From Kocuria massiliensis (lineage in GTDB: Bacteria; Actinomycetota; Actinomycetes; Actinomycetales; Micrococcaceae), in contig NZ_LT835161.1 of assembly GCF_900169715.1 (NCBI RefSeq), positions 1,169,590-1,233,589 of the forward strand: a stretch of DNA of 64,000 nt, in the 5' to 3' direction. Below the pieces are notes generated by a model that saw nothing but the letters and a program-made list of their open reading frames with translations, ran no database searches and was not told the DNA's origin. Shown here one piece after another: positions 42,232-52,379 of this stretch; position 1 is the first letter of the stretch; each line of letters begins with the position of its first letter. The position numbers and the translations under genes are program-made.

Positions 42232-43332
42232 TCAGGATGCGATTTCTTGGTAAGTCGCAAACAGAATGGATTCGTCCGGAACTTCCATCATGCGGGGAGA
42301 ACCCACACGGTCGAGGACCACAAAACGTAAGAGATTTCCGCGGGCCTTTTTATCCCGGTGCATGGCGTCCAGGAGCTTTTTCCACTGGTCCCCACGGTAC
42401 GTCGTCGGAAGCCCAACACTCTCCAGGATGCTTCGGGTTCGGTCCACAACGGCACCGTCCAAATTGCCCGCGGCTGCGGACAATTCCGCGGCAAAGACCA
42501 TTCCGACGGACACGGCCGCACCATGACGCCATTGGTAGCGCTCGTTGACCTCAATCGCGTGCGCCAGCGTATGCCCGTAATTCAAGAATTCACGGCGTCC
42601 CGATTCTTTGAGATCCTCCGAGACAACCTCGGCCTTGACCCGGATGGACCGTTCAATCAATTCACGAATGACGGCGGACTGCGAATCCCGTACTTTTTCG
42701 GGCTCGGCCTCGATGAGATCCAATATCACGGGGTCCGCGATGAATCCACACTTGATGACCTCGGCTAATCCTGTGACCAACTCGTGGACCGGAAGGGTCC
42801 GGAGGGTGCCCACATCGCACAATACGGCGGCGGGCGTGTGGAAGGATCCCACCAGGTTCTTGCCTTCGGCGGTATTGATGCCCGTCTTTCCGCCCACGGC
42901 GGCGTCGACCATGCCCAACAATGTGGTGGGAATGTGGACCACACGAACCCCACGCAACCACGTAGCCGCCACGAACCCTGCGACGTCGGACACCGCGCCG
43001 CCTCCGACGGAAATGATCGCGTCGGAGCGGGTGAAGTCGTTCTGCCCCAAAACCTGCCAGCAGAAGGCCGCAACTTGGATGTGTTTGCCCTCTTCGGCAT
43101 CGGGGATTTCCGCACTGAAGGACTCGAAACCCGCAGATTTGAGGTCATTCATGACGAGTTCACCCGTGGAACGCAAGGCTCTCGGGTGAACCACCAAGAC
43201 GCGTTGAACACGGGGGCCCAAAATTTCGGGAAGTTGAACGAGCAAGTCATGCCCAACGTGCACGTCATAGTTATCCGTGGGCAACTGCCCCGTAACCGAG
43301 ATCCGCGTTGGTGCCGCCTGTTCCTGACTCAT
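42232..43332 (-). CDS. aroB: 3-dehydroquinate synthase
   Basis: Second step of the shikimate pathway. NAD-binding GGGAVSDVAGFVAATWLRG, metal-binding E (GLAEVIKCG) and His in LNYGHTLAHAIE are intact, with HIPTTLLGMVDAAVGGKTG typical of the family. 366 residues. Shortly after aroK (45 bases); part of aroC-aroK-aroB. Confidence 0.96.
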   Translation of the reverse strand: MSQEQAAPTRISVTGQLPTDNYDVHVGHDLLVQLPEILGPRVQRVLVVHPRALRSTGELVMNDLKSAGFESFSAEIPDAEEGKHIQVAAFCWQVLGQNDFTRSDAIISVGGGAVSDVAGFVAATWLRGVRVVHIPTTLLGMVDAAVGGKTGINTAEGKNLVGSFHTPAAVLCDVGTLRTLPVHELVTGLAEVIKCGFIADPVILDLIEAEPEKVRDSQSAVIRELIERSIRVKAEVVSEDLKESGRREFLNYGHTLAHAIEVNERYQWRHGAAVSVGMVFAAELSAAAGNLDGAVVDRTRSILESVGLPTTYRGDQWKKLLDAMHRDKKARGNLLRFVVLDRVGSPRMMEVPDESILFATYQEIAS

Positions 43333-43377
43333 CTGTACCTCCTGCTAGAGCGGCGCGCTGTGACGCCACCATTCGAC

Positions 43378-43941
43378 TCAGCCGACCTCGTGGGATTCCG
43401 ATTCCGCCTGGTGTTTCTTGTCTTGAACCGCGTGGTGAATCTCCTCGACGAGTTCCGGAACATCACGCGGCCCTGAAGCATCGACGACGATGTCGGCGAG
43501 TTCCTCGTAAGTGCCCACGCGTTCGTCAAAAATTTCTTGCCATCGTCTCATGGGATCCGGCTGAAGCATGGGACGGGATGCATCTCTCATGATCCGTGGG
43601 CGGACGGTATCCGCGTCCACCCGAACGAAGACCACTGTGTGCCCCTGGAGGAGTCGACGGACGCGTTCCGACATCGGTGCTCCCCCTCCCAGAGACACCA
43701 CCGATCTCTCCCCGAGGTCCTCTCGGAGGATCTCTTCGATCGACGACGCCTCGAGGTCTCGGAAGTGCGCTTCTCCATGGTCCACAAAAATCCGCGCAAT
43801 TTCTCCATGATGCGCCACGATGTACTCGTCCGAATCCACAAACGCGTAACCGTGGGACTGCGCCAGGCCTCGCCCAAGCCACGATTTACCGGCGGCCATG
43901 GGGCCAATGAGGATGATGGACGCTCGGCCGTCACGAGTCAT
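43378..43941 (-). CDS. aroK: Shikimate kinase
   Basis: Phosphorylates shikimate at the 3-hydroxyl. P-loop GPMAAGKS, shikimate-binding Asp in VDSDEYI, and LGGGAPMSE. Start ATG at 43941 overlaps the aroC stop by 4 bases (ATGA); the frame remains open to 43971 without support. 187 residues, with a Glu/His/Lys-rich tail. Between aroC and aroB. Confidence 0.94.
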   Translation of the reverse strand: MTRDGRASIILIGPMAAGKSWLGRGLAQSHGYAFVDSDEYIVAHHGEIARIFVDHGEAHFRDLEASSIEEILREDLGERSVVSLGGGAPMSERVRRLLQGHTVVFVRVDADTVRPRIMRDASRPMLQPDPMRRWQEIFDERVGTYEELADIVVDASGPRDVPELVEEIHHAVQDKKHQAESESHEVG

Positions 43942-45158
43942 TGATCCCAACCCCGCGAGTTGGAAACCCACCCCAGTTCCTCGGGAATATTTTCCAGGTA
44001 CGTGCGCATGTTGCGTTGAGATTCTGCGATCGAATCTCCGCCGAATTTCTCCAGGTAGGCATCGGCGAGAACGAGCGCCACCATCGCCTCGGCCACCACA
44101 CCAGCAGCCGGCACGGCGCAGACGTCGGACCGTTGGTGATGCGCGGTGGTCGGCTCGCCGGTCGAGGTATCTACGGTCTTCAACGCCCGAGGAACTGTCG
44201 CGATGGGCTTCATGCCGGCCCGCACCCGAAGGGTATCGCCGATGCTCATCCCGCCTTCGATGCCTCCGGCTCGGTTGGTTTCGCGAAGAACCCGGCCGTC
44301 CGCGTCGAGAGAGATTTCGTCGTGAGCTTCCGTTCCTCGCCGTGCGGCGGTGAGGAAACCATCGCCGACTTCCACGCCCTTAATGGCTTGGATCCCCATG
44401 AGCGCGCCGGCCAATCGCGAGTCGAGGCGGCGGTCCCAGTGAACGTAAGAGCCAAGCCCCGGGACGAGACCATATGCGAGAACCTCGACGACGCCGCCCA
44501 ACGTTTCGCCGTCCTTGTGTGCGACGTCTACCTCACGCACCATGGCTTCCGACGTTTCGTGGTCGAAGCACCGCAGCGGATCCGCATCCAGAGCTTCGAC
44601 GTGACGCGGAAGAGGTCGCTCGGCGTCCAGAGGGGCGGCCACCGAACCGATTGCCGTCGTATGGCTCACGAGCTGAGCGCCCAGTGCTTCGAGAATTTTC
44701 GCCGCGACCACACCAAGCGCCACACGGGTGGCCGTTTCTCGAGCGCTGGCGCGCTCCAGCACAGGACGGGATTCGGAGAACCCGTACTTCTGCATACCGG
44801 TAAAGTCCGCGTGACCCGGACGTGGGCGCGTCAGCGCGGCGTTGCGAGCCCTGCCTTCGAGAACGGATGGGTCGACCGGATCCGACGACATGACGTCGGT
44901 CCATTTGGGCCATTCGGTGTTGGCAATCTCGATGGAGACGGGGCCGCCCTGCGTCAGGCCGTGCCGGACTCCACCGAGGATCCTCACGCGGTCTTCCTCA
45001 AATTTCATCCGGGCGCCTCGGCCGTATCCGAGCCGACGTCGCGCGAGGGCGTCCCGAATATCTGCCGACGTGAGCTCGACGCCGGCCGGCACACCCTCAA
45101 TGATTCCCACGAGTGCTTCGCCGTGGGACTCCCCGGCCGTCAGCCAACGCAATGTCAC
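43938..45158 (-). CDS. aroC: Chorismate synthase
   Basis: Final common step to chorismate, needing reduced [20 protein letters not shown] at the N-terminus, [17 protein letters not shown], and [16 protein letters not shown] near the end. 406 residues, full length. GTG start at 45158 with AGAGGT upstream. Translationally coupled to aroK. Confidence 0.96.
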   Translation of the reverse strand: MTLRWLTAGESHGEALVGIIEGVPAGVELTSADIRDALARRRLGYGRGARMKFEEDRVRILGGVRHGLTQGGPVSIEIANTEWPKWTDVMSSDPVDPSVLEGRARNAALTRPRPGHADFTGMQKYGFSESRPVLERASARETATRVALGVVAAKILEALGAQLVSHTTAIGSVAAPLDAERPLPRHVEALDADPLRCFDHETSEAMVREVDVAHKDGETLGGVVEVLAYGLVPGLGSYVHWDRRLDSRLAGALMGIQAIKGVEVGDGFLTAARRGTEAHDEISLDADGRVLRETNRAGGIEGGMSIGDTLRVRAGMKPIATVPRALKTVDTSTGEPTTAHHQRSDVCAVPAAGVVAEAMVALVLADAYLEKFGGDSIAESQRNMRTYLENIPEELGWVSNSRGWDQ

Positions 45159-45237
45159 GGTTTTACCTCTATCTTTCGTGTGAGTATTCGGTGATCCGCC
45201 GTCGTTCCCGTGGAGCCGGTGAAATTCCTATCGGGAT

Positions 45238-46176
45238 TCAGCGACGGGGCCTAAGGGTTTGATCGTCGTAAATCTTGCGGGGGGCCTTCACGCGAGCTTG
45301 CACGCCAGCGGCGTCGGCCATCGCCCTCAATACTTCCATCTGATGCGGCAGTTCCTCGGAGAGAAGTCGCCCCGTGAACAGTTTGATCTGATCCACTGCC
45401 TGATACAACAACATGTCACGCCCCGAGACGGCTGCGGCGCCTCGGTCTTGCGCGGCCACGGCCAGCCCCGAGGGCCACGGGTCATAGGACACATCCAAAA
45501 GTGCCAAACCGGTCAAATCCCCCGAGATCGACGACGCATAGTCGTCAAAGGCCCGAGCCGGCAATGTCGAGACGATCACGTCGAATTCGCCCATGTGGGC
45601 CGGGGCAGCCTCCAAAGGGGCCCATTCCAGCGTCGTTCCCAAGCGATCGGCCACCGACGCCACGCGCTCGGTCCGTTTCGGGTTCCGCACGAATACGGTC
45701 ATGTTGTCCGCACCCAGGATGTGTAACGCCGCAGTGGCCGCGGTAGCCGTACCGCCTCCACCCAGGATCGCCGCTCGGGGACGCTCCGGCAGGTGGGATT
45801 GTGCCGCGACGAGGGCATTGACGATTCCGGAAACGTCGGTGTTATGTCCGAGAATGTGACGTTCTTGCTCCGCCCCGATGGGCACCAAGGTGTTGATGAC
45901 TCCCACAACCTGTGCGAATCCCGTCAGACGATCGGCCTGTCGGCACGCAACCGATTTCAGGGGCATGGTCACGGAGAAACCCCTCCACCGCGGATCCTGC
46001 AGAGCGGGGGCGACAGCCGTGGCGAAGTCATCCTCCTCGACATCCGCCAAAGTGTACGACAGCTCTTCGCCGAGCACCGCATAGGCCGCCCGGTGCATCA
46101 CCGGCGACAGGCTGTGATGCACCGGGTGACCAAGTACGGCCGCCCACGGTCCTTCAGGCGTTCGAGTCAGGAGCAT
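45238..46176 (-). CDS. aroE: Shikimate dehydrogenase
   Basis: NADP-dependent reduction of 3-dehydroshikimate. Substrate site HPVHHSLSPVMHRAAY and catalytic Lys in VTMPLKSVACRQ, NADP loop AILGGGGTATAA. Start ATG at 46176 (MLLTRTPEG) overlaps the mltG end by 10 bases; a longer frame to 46200 has no support. 312 residues. Next in order after mltG. Confidence 0.93.
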   Translation of the reverse strand: MLLTRTPEGPWAAVLGHPVHHSLSPVMHRAAYAVLGEELSYTLADVEEDDFATAVAPALQDPRWRGFSVTMPLKSVACRQADRLTGFAQVVGVINTLVPIGAEQERHILGHNTDVSGIVNALVAAQSHLPERPRAAILGGGGTATAATAALHILGADNMTVFVRNPKRTERVASVADRLGTTLEWAPLEAAPAHMGEFDVIVSTLPARAFDDYASSISGDLTGLALLDVSYDPWPSGLAVAAQDRGAAAVSGRDMLLYQAVDQIKLFTGRLLSEELPHQMEVLRAMADAAGVQARVKAPRKIYDDQTLRPRR

Positions 46177-47371
46177 TTGCCCGAATGATCCGAGCACCAC
46201 TGGTCGTACTCTTCAACATTTTTCTGATGCTCTTCATAGGTCTTGGCGAATTTGGTCTCGCCCGTATCAAGATTCACCGTCACCCAGTAGTAGTAATCGT
46301 TGTGATCCGGATGCGCTGCGGCCTTGATGGCATCCGCAGCCGGCGAACCGATGGGCCCAATCGGCAACCCCTTATTGGCAAAGGTGTTGTACTTATTGGA
46401 CGCGTCTCGCTTTTGGTCATCGGAGATCTGATACGTCTTCTTGCCGAGCCCATAGGCAACCGTGGCGTCGGACTGCAAGAATCCCTGAGTCTCGCCGCCT
46501 GGGTTATCCACACGGTTGTCGATGGCTCCGGCAACCGCCTTGTAGTCGTGCGGCGTCGCCTCGAATTCGAGGATCGAAGCGACCGTCACCGTATGGAAGA
46601 TTTCGTCGTCGCTGTCGACGCCTGCGTCTTTGAGATCCTTCTTCGTCTTGTCGACCATCTCCTGGATGACGTCTTTGGCCGAAGCATCGGACTTGAAACG
46701 GTATTCTCCCGGATGCAGGAATCCTTCCAGCGAGTTGAATTGGCTCGGAATGCCGAACTGGCCTGGGTCCTTGTCGAGCTCCTTGAAGTCGCTGACGTTG
46801 ATTCCGGTGCCCTTAGACAGGGCGTCGAAGGCTTCGTCCTTACGGAGATTCTGATTGATCGCGACGTAGTGCTTGGCACTACCCGATCCGGTGAGCGAGT
46901 TCATCGCCGCTTCAGAACTCATGTGTTGCTGAAGCTCGAAGGTTCCGGGCTGAATGAACTTGCCGTTGGCCTTCTCTTCCATGGTGGAAACGAATTTCTC
47001 GCTATTGGCCACGACGCCCTTTTGTTCGAGCTGCTGACCGACCGTGGCGTTGGTGTCGCCTTGTCCAACCTCAATGCTGACACTCTTACCGTTACCGTCA
47101 CCGTGGTAATCCTTGGCTTCGAAAAGTCCCGTCCGGGGGCCAACGTGGTTACCAAGCCGATCACGAAAATGATGGTTGCCGTGATGAGCGCTTGACGACG
47201 TCGGGCTTCGCGTCGGCGCGCCTGCGCGGGAGTCAGATCTTCCTGCTCGATGCGTAGCCCTTGGATTCCGGCGCGTCGCTCGGCATCTGTCGGGGAGAAA
47301 AGCCCGTGGAAGGACTCATTGTCATCACCCGAAGACTCTCCACGGTTTTTTCGTGATGAATCTTCGCTCAC
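46167..47371 (-). pseudogene. mltG: Endolytic transglycosylase MltG, broken by a frameshift in a C run
   Basis: Membrane-bound lytic transglycosylase that ends growing glycan strands. The N-terminal part (from ATG at 47371, overlapping the ruvX stop) has a cytoplasmic Arg-rich region and membrane segment ALITATIIFVIGLVTTL, then the frame breaks. The other frame continues with GLFEAKDYHGDGNG, VSIEVGQGDTNA, the catalytic-Glu segment VASILEFEATP, LQSDATVAYGLG and GLPIGPIGSPAADAI, ending at 46167. Adding one C to the five at 47139-47135 joins both parts into about 401 residues. YceG family order and downstream aroE are normal. Either a read error or a real disruption. Confidence 0.85.
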
Positions 47372-47907
47372 GAAGGTTCTCCATTCTTTTCGGTGTCATC
47401 GGGTAACGGCTCAGTGCCGACGCCGCGTTGCTCCGAGTTAACACAATATCCCGCGACCGAGCGATCCGCTTTCAGCGCGTCGAGGGCCTGTTGAAGAATA
47501 TGCACCGCTGCCATCTGGTCAACCATGGTTTTGAAGTCCCGTGAAGAGACACCCGCCTCGTGCAAGGAACGCTGCGCAGAGACCGTCGTGAGCCTCTCGT
47601 CCACGAGCCAAACGGGGATGTCACCTCGCCCCTCTTCTAGCAGCTCAGACACCAGTCCTGCCGCGTAATCTTCGGCCATCTGGGTGGATGCACTGGAGCC
47701 GCCACGCATGGTCCGAGGATGCCCCACGAATACCTCCGTCACCTCGTGCACGTCGATGAATTTACGCAGCACCCGACGGTCCGAATTGGTATTGGAGTTT
47801 CTCTTTAAAGTTTTCAATGGTGTGGCCAAAATCCCATCGGGATCGCTCAGGGCGAGGCCGACGCGGGCATTGCCCACGTCGACCCCCATGCGTACGCCCC
47901 TTCTCAT
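47368..47907 (-). CDS. ruvX: Putative pre-16S rRNA nuclease / Holliday junction resolvase-like RuvX
   Basis: YqgF-family RNase H fold protein, implicated in 16S rRNA 5'-end maturation. MGVDVGNARVGLALSD holds the first catalytic Asp, VFVGHPRTMRGG the Glu-like segment, and VDERLTT the second acidic site. Start ATG at 47907 shares one base with the alaS stop (TGATG); GTG at 47910 is an alternative. 179 residues. alaS-ruvX-mltG-aroE is a widely conserved order. Confidence 0.93.
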   Translation of the reverse strand: MRRGVRMGVDVGNARVGLALSDPDGILATPLKTLKRNSNTNSDRRVLRKFIDVHEVTEVFVGHPRTMRGGSSASTQMAEDYAAGLVSELLEEGRGDIPVWLVDERLTTVSAQRSLHEAGVSSRDFKTMVDQMAAVHILQQALDALKADRSVAGYCVNSEQRGVGTEPLPDDTEKNGEPS

Positions 47908-50600
47908 CACGATCGCGATGATCCTGCGGTAGCGACCTGGCTCTTGACGGCGTCAAAGGCCTCGGAAATTTTGGTGGGATCTTGGCCGCCGCCCTGGGCG
48001 AGGTCGTCCTTGCCGCCACCGCCGCCGCCCAATACGCCAGCTGCGGTCCGCACCAAGGCGCCAGCCTTCACGCCCTGCTCACGGGCCGCCTGGTTGGTGG
48101 CGACCACGACGACGGGACGTCCGTTATTGACACCGGAAACCACCACGGTTGCGGCATCTTCTCCGAGCCTGTGGCGAAGGTCAGTCGCCAGATTCCGGAC
48201 GTCGTCGCCAGCAAGTTCACCGGCGTCGTGCGCGAGCACCCGGACTCCGCCCAGAAGCTCGGCCTTTTCCACGAGCCGCCCGGCTTCTGCCTGGAGTTTT
48301 TCCTTACGGAGCTTTTCCAGTTCCTTTTCTGCCTGCTTGAGACGCCCCAGGGTGGACGAGATCTTTTCCGGAAGATCCGCCGAATTCTGCACCTTCATGA
48401 GGTCGGTGAGCTGATGGACCAGCGTGCGTTCGGCAGCAAGGTGGTTGAAGGAATCCAGCCCCACCAAGGCCTCGACACGACGGTTACCCGAACCCACGGA
48501 CTGCTCGGACAGCAACGACAACGATCCGATCTCCGCAGAGGTCGACACGTGCGTGCCGCCGCACAACTCCCGGGAGAAGTCTCCATTGATCTCGACGACG
48601 CGCACGATATCCCCGTACTTCTCGCCGAACAGACCGATGGCCCCCATGGCCTTCGCTTCGTCCAAGGGCATTTCGCGGGTCACGACGTCGTAATTGTCAC
48701 GGATCGCGGTATTGGAGACCCCTTCGACCTCTTCGCGGGCGCCGTCAGACAGTGAGTCGGTCCAGGCGAAGTCGAAGCGGAGGTAACCCTCCTTGTTGAA
48801 GGATCCTCGCTGAACCGCTTCCGGGCCGAGAACGCTCCGCAAGGCGGCGTGCACGATATGTGTGCCCGAGTGCGCCTTTTCGGCATCTTTGCGACGTTGA
48901 ACGTCAACCTGTGCCAAGGCCTCTGATCCGGTGACTACCTGGCCTTCAGTCACTTCGCCTTTGTGGACGCTCAGGCCACGAACCGGCTGCTGAACATCGT
49001 GGATGCGAATCGAGAATCCGTTACCGGTGATCATGCCGGTATCGGCCGCTTGACCGCCGGCCTCGGCGTAGAAGGGTGTCTCGTCCAAAACGATTTCTAC
49101 GGAGTCCCCCTGGGAAGCCGCCGGAACGGACACACCATTCTGCAAGACCGCCCGAATGGTGCTTTCTCCTCGCAACTGTGTGTATCCGGTGAAGACCGAG
49201 CCGCGCTCGTCGACCAATTCTCGGAAAGCGCTGAGATCCGCGTGAGACCCCTTCTTGGCCTTCGCATCGGCCTGGGCACGATGACGCTGCTCCTCCATGA
49301 GTGCACGGAAGGCAGACTCATCCACGGCGACGCCGGCCTCGGAAGCCATTTCCAGGGTCAGATCAATCGGGAAGCCGTAGGTATCGTGCAAGGCGAAGGC
49401 TTCTTCACCCGAGACGGATCCGCCCGCTGATTTAGCGTGAGTCACCGCTTCGTTGAGTCGAGTCGTTCCCGATTCGATGGTGTGAAGGAACGCCCGCTCC
49501 TCGGCATACGCGATCCGTGAGATGCGATCAAAATCGGTACCAACTTCAGGGTAGGCACCCTGCATGGCGTCCTTTGACACGGGCAGGAGAACCGGCAAAC
49601 ACGGTTCGGTGACCCCAAGGAGCCGCATCGCGCGAATCGCACGGCGCAACAAGCGGCGCAGAATGTAACCGCGACCTTCATTCGAGGGACTCACACCGTC
49701 GGCGATCAGCATCAGCGACGAACGGATGTGGTCGGCGACGACGCGCAAGCGCACGTCATCCTCGTAGCCCTCATCCTCGGCGGATTCAGAGCCAAAATAT
49801 TTCTTTCCGGCGAGTCGAGCGGCCTCGTCCAGGACGGGCCGCACCTGATCGGTCTCGTAGAAGTTCTCAACACCCTGCAACAACATGGCCAAGCGCTCGA
49901 GCCCCAGGCCGGTATCGATATTCTTCTTCGGAAGCTCGCCGAGGATCTCGAAGTCTTCCTTACCGATCCCCTCGCCACGTTGGTACTGCATGAACACGAG
50001 GTTCCAGATTTCGATGTACCGGTCTTCGTCGGCTGCGGGCCCTCCGTCGCGACCGTACGCAGGGCCACGGTCGTAGAAGATTTCCGAGTCCGGGCCGGCG
50101 GGACCTGGCTGGCCCGTCGACCAATAGTTCTCCTTCATGTTCATGCGCTGAACACGTTCCTCGGGGAATCCCACCTCCCGAGTCCAGATGTCGTAGGCTT
50201 CCTGGTCCCCTTCGTACACGGTGACCCACAAGCGTTCGGGATCCAACCCGAATCCACCCTCGTCTTGAGGCGTGGTGAGCAAGGTGTAAGCGAACGGGAT
50301 GGCCTGCTCTTTGAAGTAGTCCCCAAACGAGAAGTTTCCGGCCATCTGAAAGAAGGTTCCGTGGCGGGCCGTCTTCCCTACCTCGTCGATATCGAGCGTA
50401 CGAATACACTTCTGCACCGACGTCGCACGGCTATAAGGAGCCGTTTCACGTCCGAGGAAATAGGGGATGAACGGGACCATTCCGGCGATCGTGAACATGG
50501 CGCCGGGCTCGTTGGAGATCAAAGAAGCCGACGGGACCACGGTGTGTCCACGTTCGGAGAAGAAATTGATCCAACGCTTTTTAATGTCCTGAGAAAGCAT
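47907..50600 (-). CDS. alaS: Alanyl-tRNA synthetase
   Basis: Class II synthetase for tRNA-Ala, with editing. GTFFQMAGNFSFGDYFK in the catalytic core; editing-domain zinc motif HSGTHIVH, and CGGTHVSTS; C-terminal C-Ala domain with GGGGGGKDDLAQGGG. 897 residues, full length. ATG start. The 80-base gap upstream has no gene. It heads the alaS-ruvX-mltG-aroE set. Confidence 0.97.
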   Translation of the reverse strand: MLSQDIKKRWINFFSERGHTVVPSASLISNEPGAMFTIAGMVPFIPYFLGRETAPYSRATSVQKCIRTLDIDEVGKTARHGTFFQMAGNFSFGDYFKEQAIPFAYTLLTTPQDEGGFGLDPERLWVTVYEGDQEAYDIWTREVGFPEERVQRMNMKENYWSTGQPGPAGPDSEIFYDRGPAYGRDGGPAADEDRYIEIWNLVFMQYQRGEGIGKEDFEILGELPKKNIDTGLGLERLAMLLQGVENFYETDQVRPVLDEAARLAGKKYFGSESAEDEGYEDDVRLRVVADHIRSSLMLIADGVSPSNEGRGYILRRLLRRAIRAMRLLGVTEPCLPVLLPVSKDAMQGAYPEVGTDFDRISRIAYAEERAFLHTIESGTTRLNEAVTHAKSAGGSVSGEEAFALHDTYGFPIDLTLEMASEAGVAVDESAFRALMEEQRHRAQADAKAKKGSHADLSAFRELVDERGSVFTGYTQLRGESTIRAVLQNGVSVPAASQGDSVEIVLDETPFYAEAGGQAADTGMITGNGFSIRIHDVQQPVRGLSVHKGEVTEGQVVTGSEALAQVDVQRRKDAEKAHSGTHIVHAALRSVLGPEAVQRGSFNKEGYLRFDFAWTDSLSDGAREEVEGVSNTAIRDNYDVVTREMPLDEAKAMGAIGLFGEKYGDIVRVVEINGDFSRELCGGTHVSTSAEIGSLSLLSEQSVGSGNRRVEALVGLDSFNHLAAERTLVHQLTDLMKVQNSADLPEKISSTLGRLKQAEKELEKLRKEKLQAEAGRLVEKAELLGGVRVLAHDAGELAGDDVRNLATDLRHRLGEDAATVVVSGVNNGRPVVVVATNQAAREQGVKAGALVRTAAGVLGGGGGGKDDLAQGGGQDPTKISEAFDAVKSQVATAGSSRS

Positions 50601-50680
50601 GTCCGCTAAGTGTCCTTCGTCCTGGGAATCTATCGTGACGATTCAAAATTTGGTGCGCCTCACGGGGAAGCACTCATCCG

Positions 50681-51154
50681 CTAACGTTCTCGGTGCTCCG
50701 CACCGCCGGTGAAAAAGCCTGGCGGTAGATCCGCGTCGCGGACCGGAGCCTCACCGTCGAGCACGTCCGGGCGTGCCTCTTCCCGGGTCGGTTCCGACAC
50801 GGAGAGGTTCTCGGTGTTGTAGGTATCGCCCCATGTATCGAGGGACCCGGGGCGAAGGTCCTTCTTTTGGTTGGCATACCGGCGATTGAGTTCGTCTTCC
50901 CGCTCGGTCATGCCTTGTTTGACGGTGGCCGCAAATTTGAGGCCTCGGAGAGCTCCACGACGCACAGGGCCCATGAAGTCCGAGGCCCAGATTTTATCGA
51001 GGGCGCCTTGGTGATTACTGCGCTTATCAACCTGCATGGAATCCCTGACCACTAGTTCTTGGGCGGCGTGGACAACCTGTCCCCCGCGCTTCGACGCGAA
51101 GTATCCCGCGGCGGCTCCCGCCAGAATCAAACCAGTTTTCGTCCAGAAGCTCAT
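50681..51154 (-). CDS. Conserved actinobacterial membrane-anchored protein (unknown function)
   Basis: 157 residues beginning with a hydrophobic segment (FWTKTGLILAGAAAGYFASK), then a helical, charged region and a disordered Pro/Asp-rich tail. I do not recognise a function. Its start overlaps the DUF948 gene stop by 4 bases (ATGA), so the pair is coupled and may act together. They lie between rpsD and alaS, where related small proteins occur in other Micrococcales. Confidence 0.7.
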   Translation of the reverse strand: MSFWTKTGLILAGAAAGYFASKRGGQVVHAAQELVVRDSMQVDKRSNHQGALDKIWASDFMGPVRRGALRGLKFAATVKQGMTEREDELNRRYANQKKDLRPGSLDTWGDTYNTENLSVSEPTREEARPDVLDGEAPVRDADLPPGFFTGGAEHRER

Positions 51155-51573
51155 TGGGCCCCTCCCGCCGGACTATCGGTAGCTCCCCCAGTGCCACGGG
51201 TGCCATCAGCTGAGCCTTTCCCCGGGGTGTCCTCTGGGCGGAAAGCTTTGCGAACTCCGTAGGAGAAAGCAGCCATTTTGATGAGCGGTTGCCCCACCGT
51301 CGAGGCCACCAAGCTAGACAACGCCGATACGTTAGCTGAGGCATCGGAGACGTTATCGGTAATGCCTTCCACCTTGGCCAACTGAGAATTGGTGGTGGTG
51401 ACCGTTCGCGTCACTTCATCGATCAAGGGACCTGTTCCCTCGTTGATCTGTCGGACCGCAACTCGTACCTCGTCGAAGACCTTGCCCAACTTGACGATAG
51501 GCACCGCAAGCAGGGCTACCAAGATGGCAAATACTCCGGCCGCAATCAGGCCGGCAATGTCTCCACCCGTCAT
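51151..51573 (-). CDS. DUF948 domain membrane protein
   Basis: About 140 residues: an N-terminal membrane helix (IAGLIAAGVFAILVALLAVPIV), then a helical stretch VDEVRVAVRQINE-like (VFDEVRVAVRQINEG), a repeated Thr/Val helix, and a Gly/Asp/Ser tail. Matches DUF948, thought to form coiled coils outside the membrane. I use ATG at 51573 (MTGGDIAGL); a longer start at 51603 is possible. Coupled with the following gene by a 4-base overlap. Confidence 0.8.
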   Translation of the reverse strand: MTGGDIAGLIAAGVFAILVALLAVPIVKLGKVFDEVRVAVRQINEGTGPLIDEVTRTVTTTNSQLAKVEGITDNVSDASANVSALSSLVASTVGQPLIKMAAFSYGVRKAFRPEDTPGKGSADGTRGTGGATDSPAGGAQ

Positions 51574-51669
51574 AGACGCAACCGTCTCCTCTGTCGACTT
51601 CATGGATTGGTGGCCCAGGAAAGGCCACCGGAATGAGTGTCAGTTTACGGCATCCATCCCGTTAAGAGC

Positions 51670-51701
51670 GTGATGGCCCGGGCATGTGCCCGGGCCATCA
51701 C
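51670..51701 (-). terminator. Hairpin terminator after rpsD
   Basis: Perfect 15-bp stem GTGATGGCCCGGGCA / TGCCCGGGCCATCAC, loop of 2 central bases, 17 bases past the rpsD stop. The U-tract is weak (CTCTTAA follows), but stem strength makes termination likely. Confidence 0.75.
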
Positions 51702-51717
51702 TATGAGGCCTAAAGAA

Positions 51718-52359
51718 TTACGCCATACGGGCGTAGTACTCGACCACGAGCTGTTCCTCGCAAGTGACAGGAATCTCGCTACGCTTGGGTGCGCGCTCCA
51801 GCTTGGCGTGCAACTTGTCGATCTCGACATTCAAGTATCCCGGAGTGTCCGGCAGAACGTCCTGGTGCGCGCCGGTGGCGGCAACCTGGAACGGATCCAT
51901 CTTTTCCGAACGCGGGTGGACGTGAATGAGCTGACCGGGCTTCACCTTGAAGGAGGGGCGATCCACGCGGACGCCGTCGACCATGATGTGACGGTGAACG
52001 ACCATCTGGCGTGCCTGGGAAATCGTACGAGCAAAGCCCGAACGAAGAACCAAAGCATCCAGACGCGACTCGAGCAGCTCGACCAGCTTTTCACCGGTCT
52101 GACCCTCGACGCGCTTCGCTTCGGCGTAGGCACGACGCATCTGCGCCTCACGAATGTTGTACTGGGCGCGAAGACGCTGCTTCTCGCGCAGACGGACAGC
52201 ATAGTCCGAGTCAGCCTTCTTGCGGGCACGACCGTGCTGGCCGGGGCCATACGGACGACGCTCGAAGTACTTCTCAGCCTTCGGAGTCAGCGGGATTCCG
52301 AGGGCACGAGACTTGCGCACCAAGTTACGGGCGCGCTTGCTCTTAGTAGTAGCAGCCAC
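51718..52359 (-). CDS. rpsD: 30S ribosomal protein S4
   Basis: Primary 16S rRNA-binding protein and fidelity factor. 213 residues, LTPKAEKYFERRPYGPGQHG and RLDALVLRSGFARTISQARQ mark the family; no N-terminal zinc Cys residues. GTG start at 52359 with AAAGGT upstream. Highly expressed codon use. Monocistronic here, away from the alpha operon, as typical for actinobacteria. Confidence 0.97.
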   Translation of the reverse strand: MAATTKSKRARNLVRKSRALGIPLTPKAEKYFERRPYGPGQHGRARKKADSDYAVRLREKQRLRAQYNIREAQMRRAYAEAKRVEGQTGEKLVELLESRLDALVLRSGFARTISQARQMVVHRHIMVDGVRVDRPSFKVKPGQLIHVHPRSEKMDPFQVAATGAHQDVLPDTPGYLNVEIDKLHAKLERAPKRSEIPVTCEEQLVVEYYARMA

Positions 52360-52379
52360 AATTTACCTTTCATGCGGTT

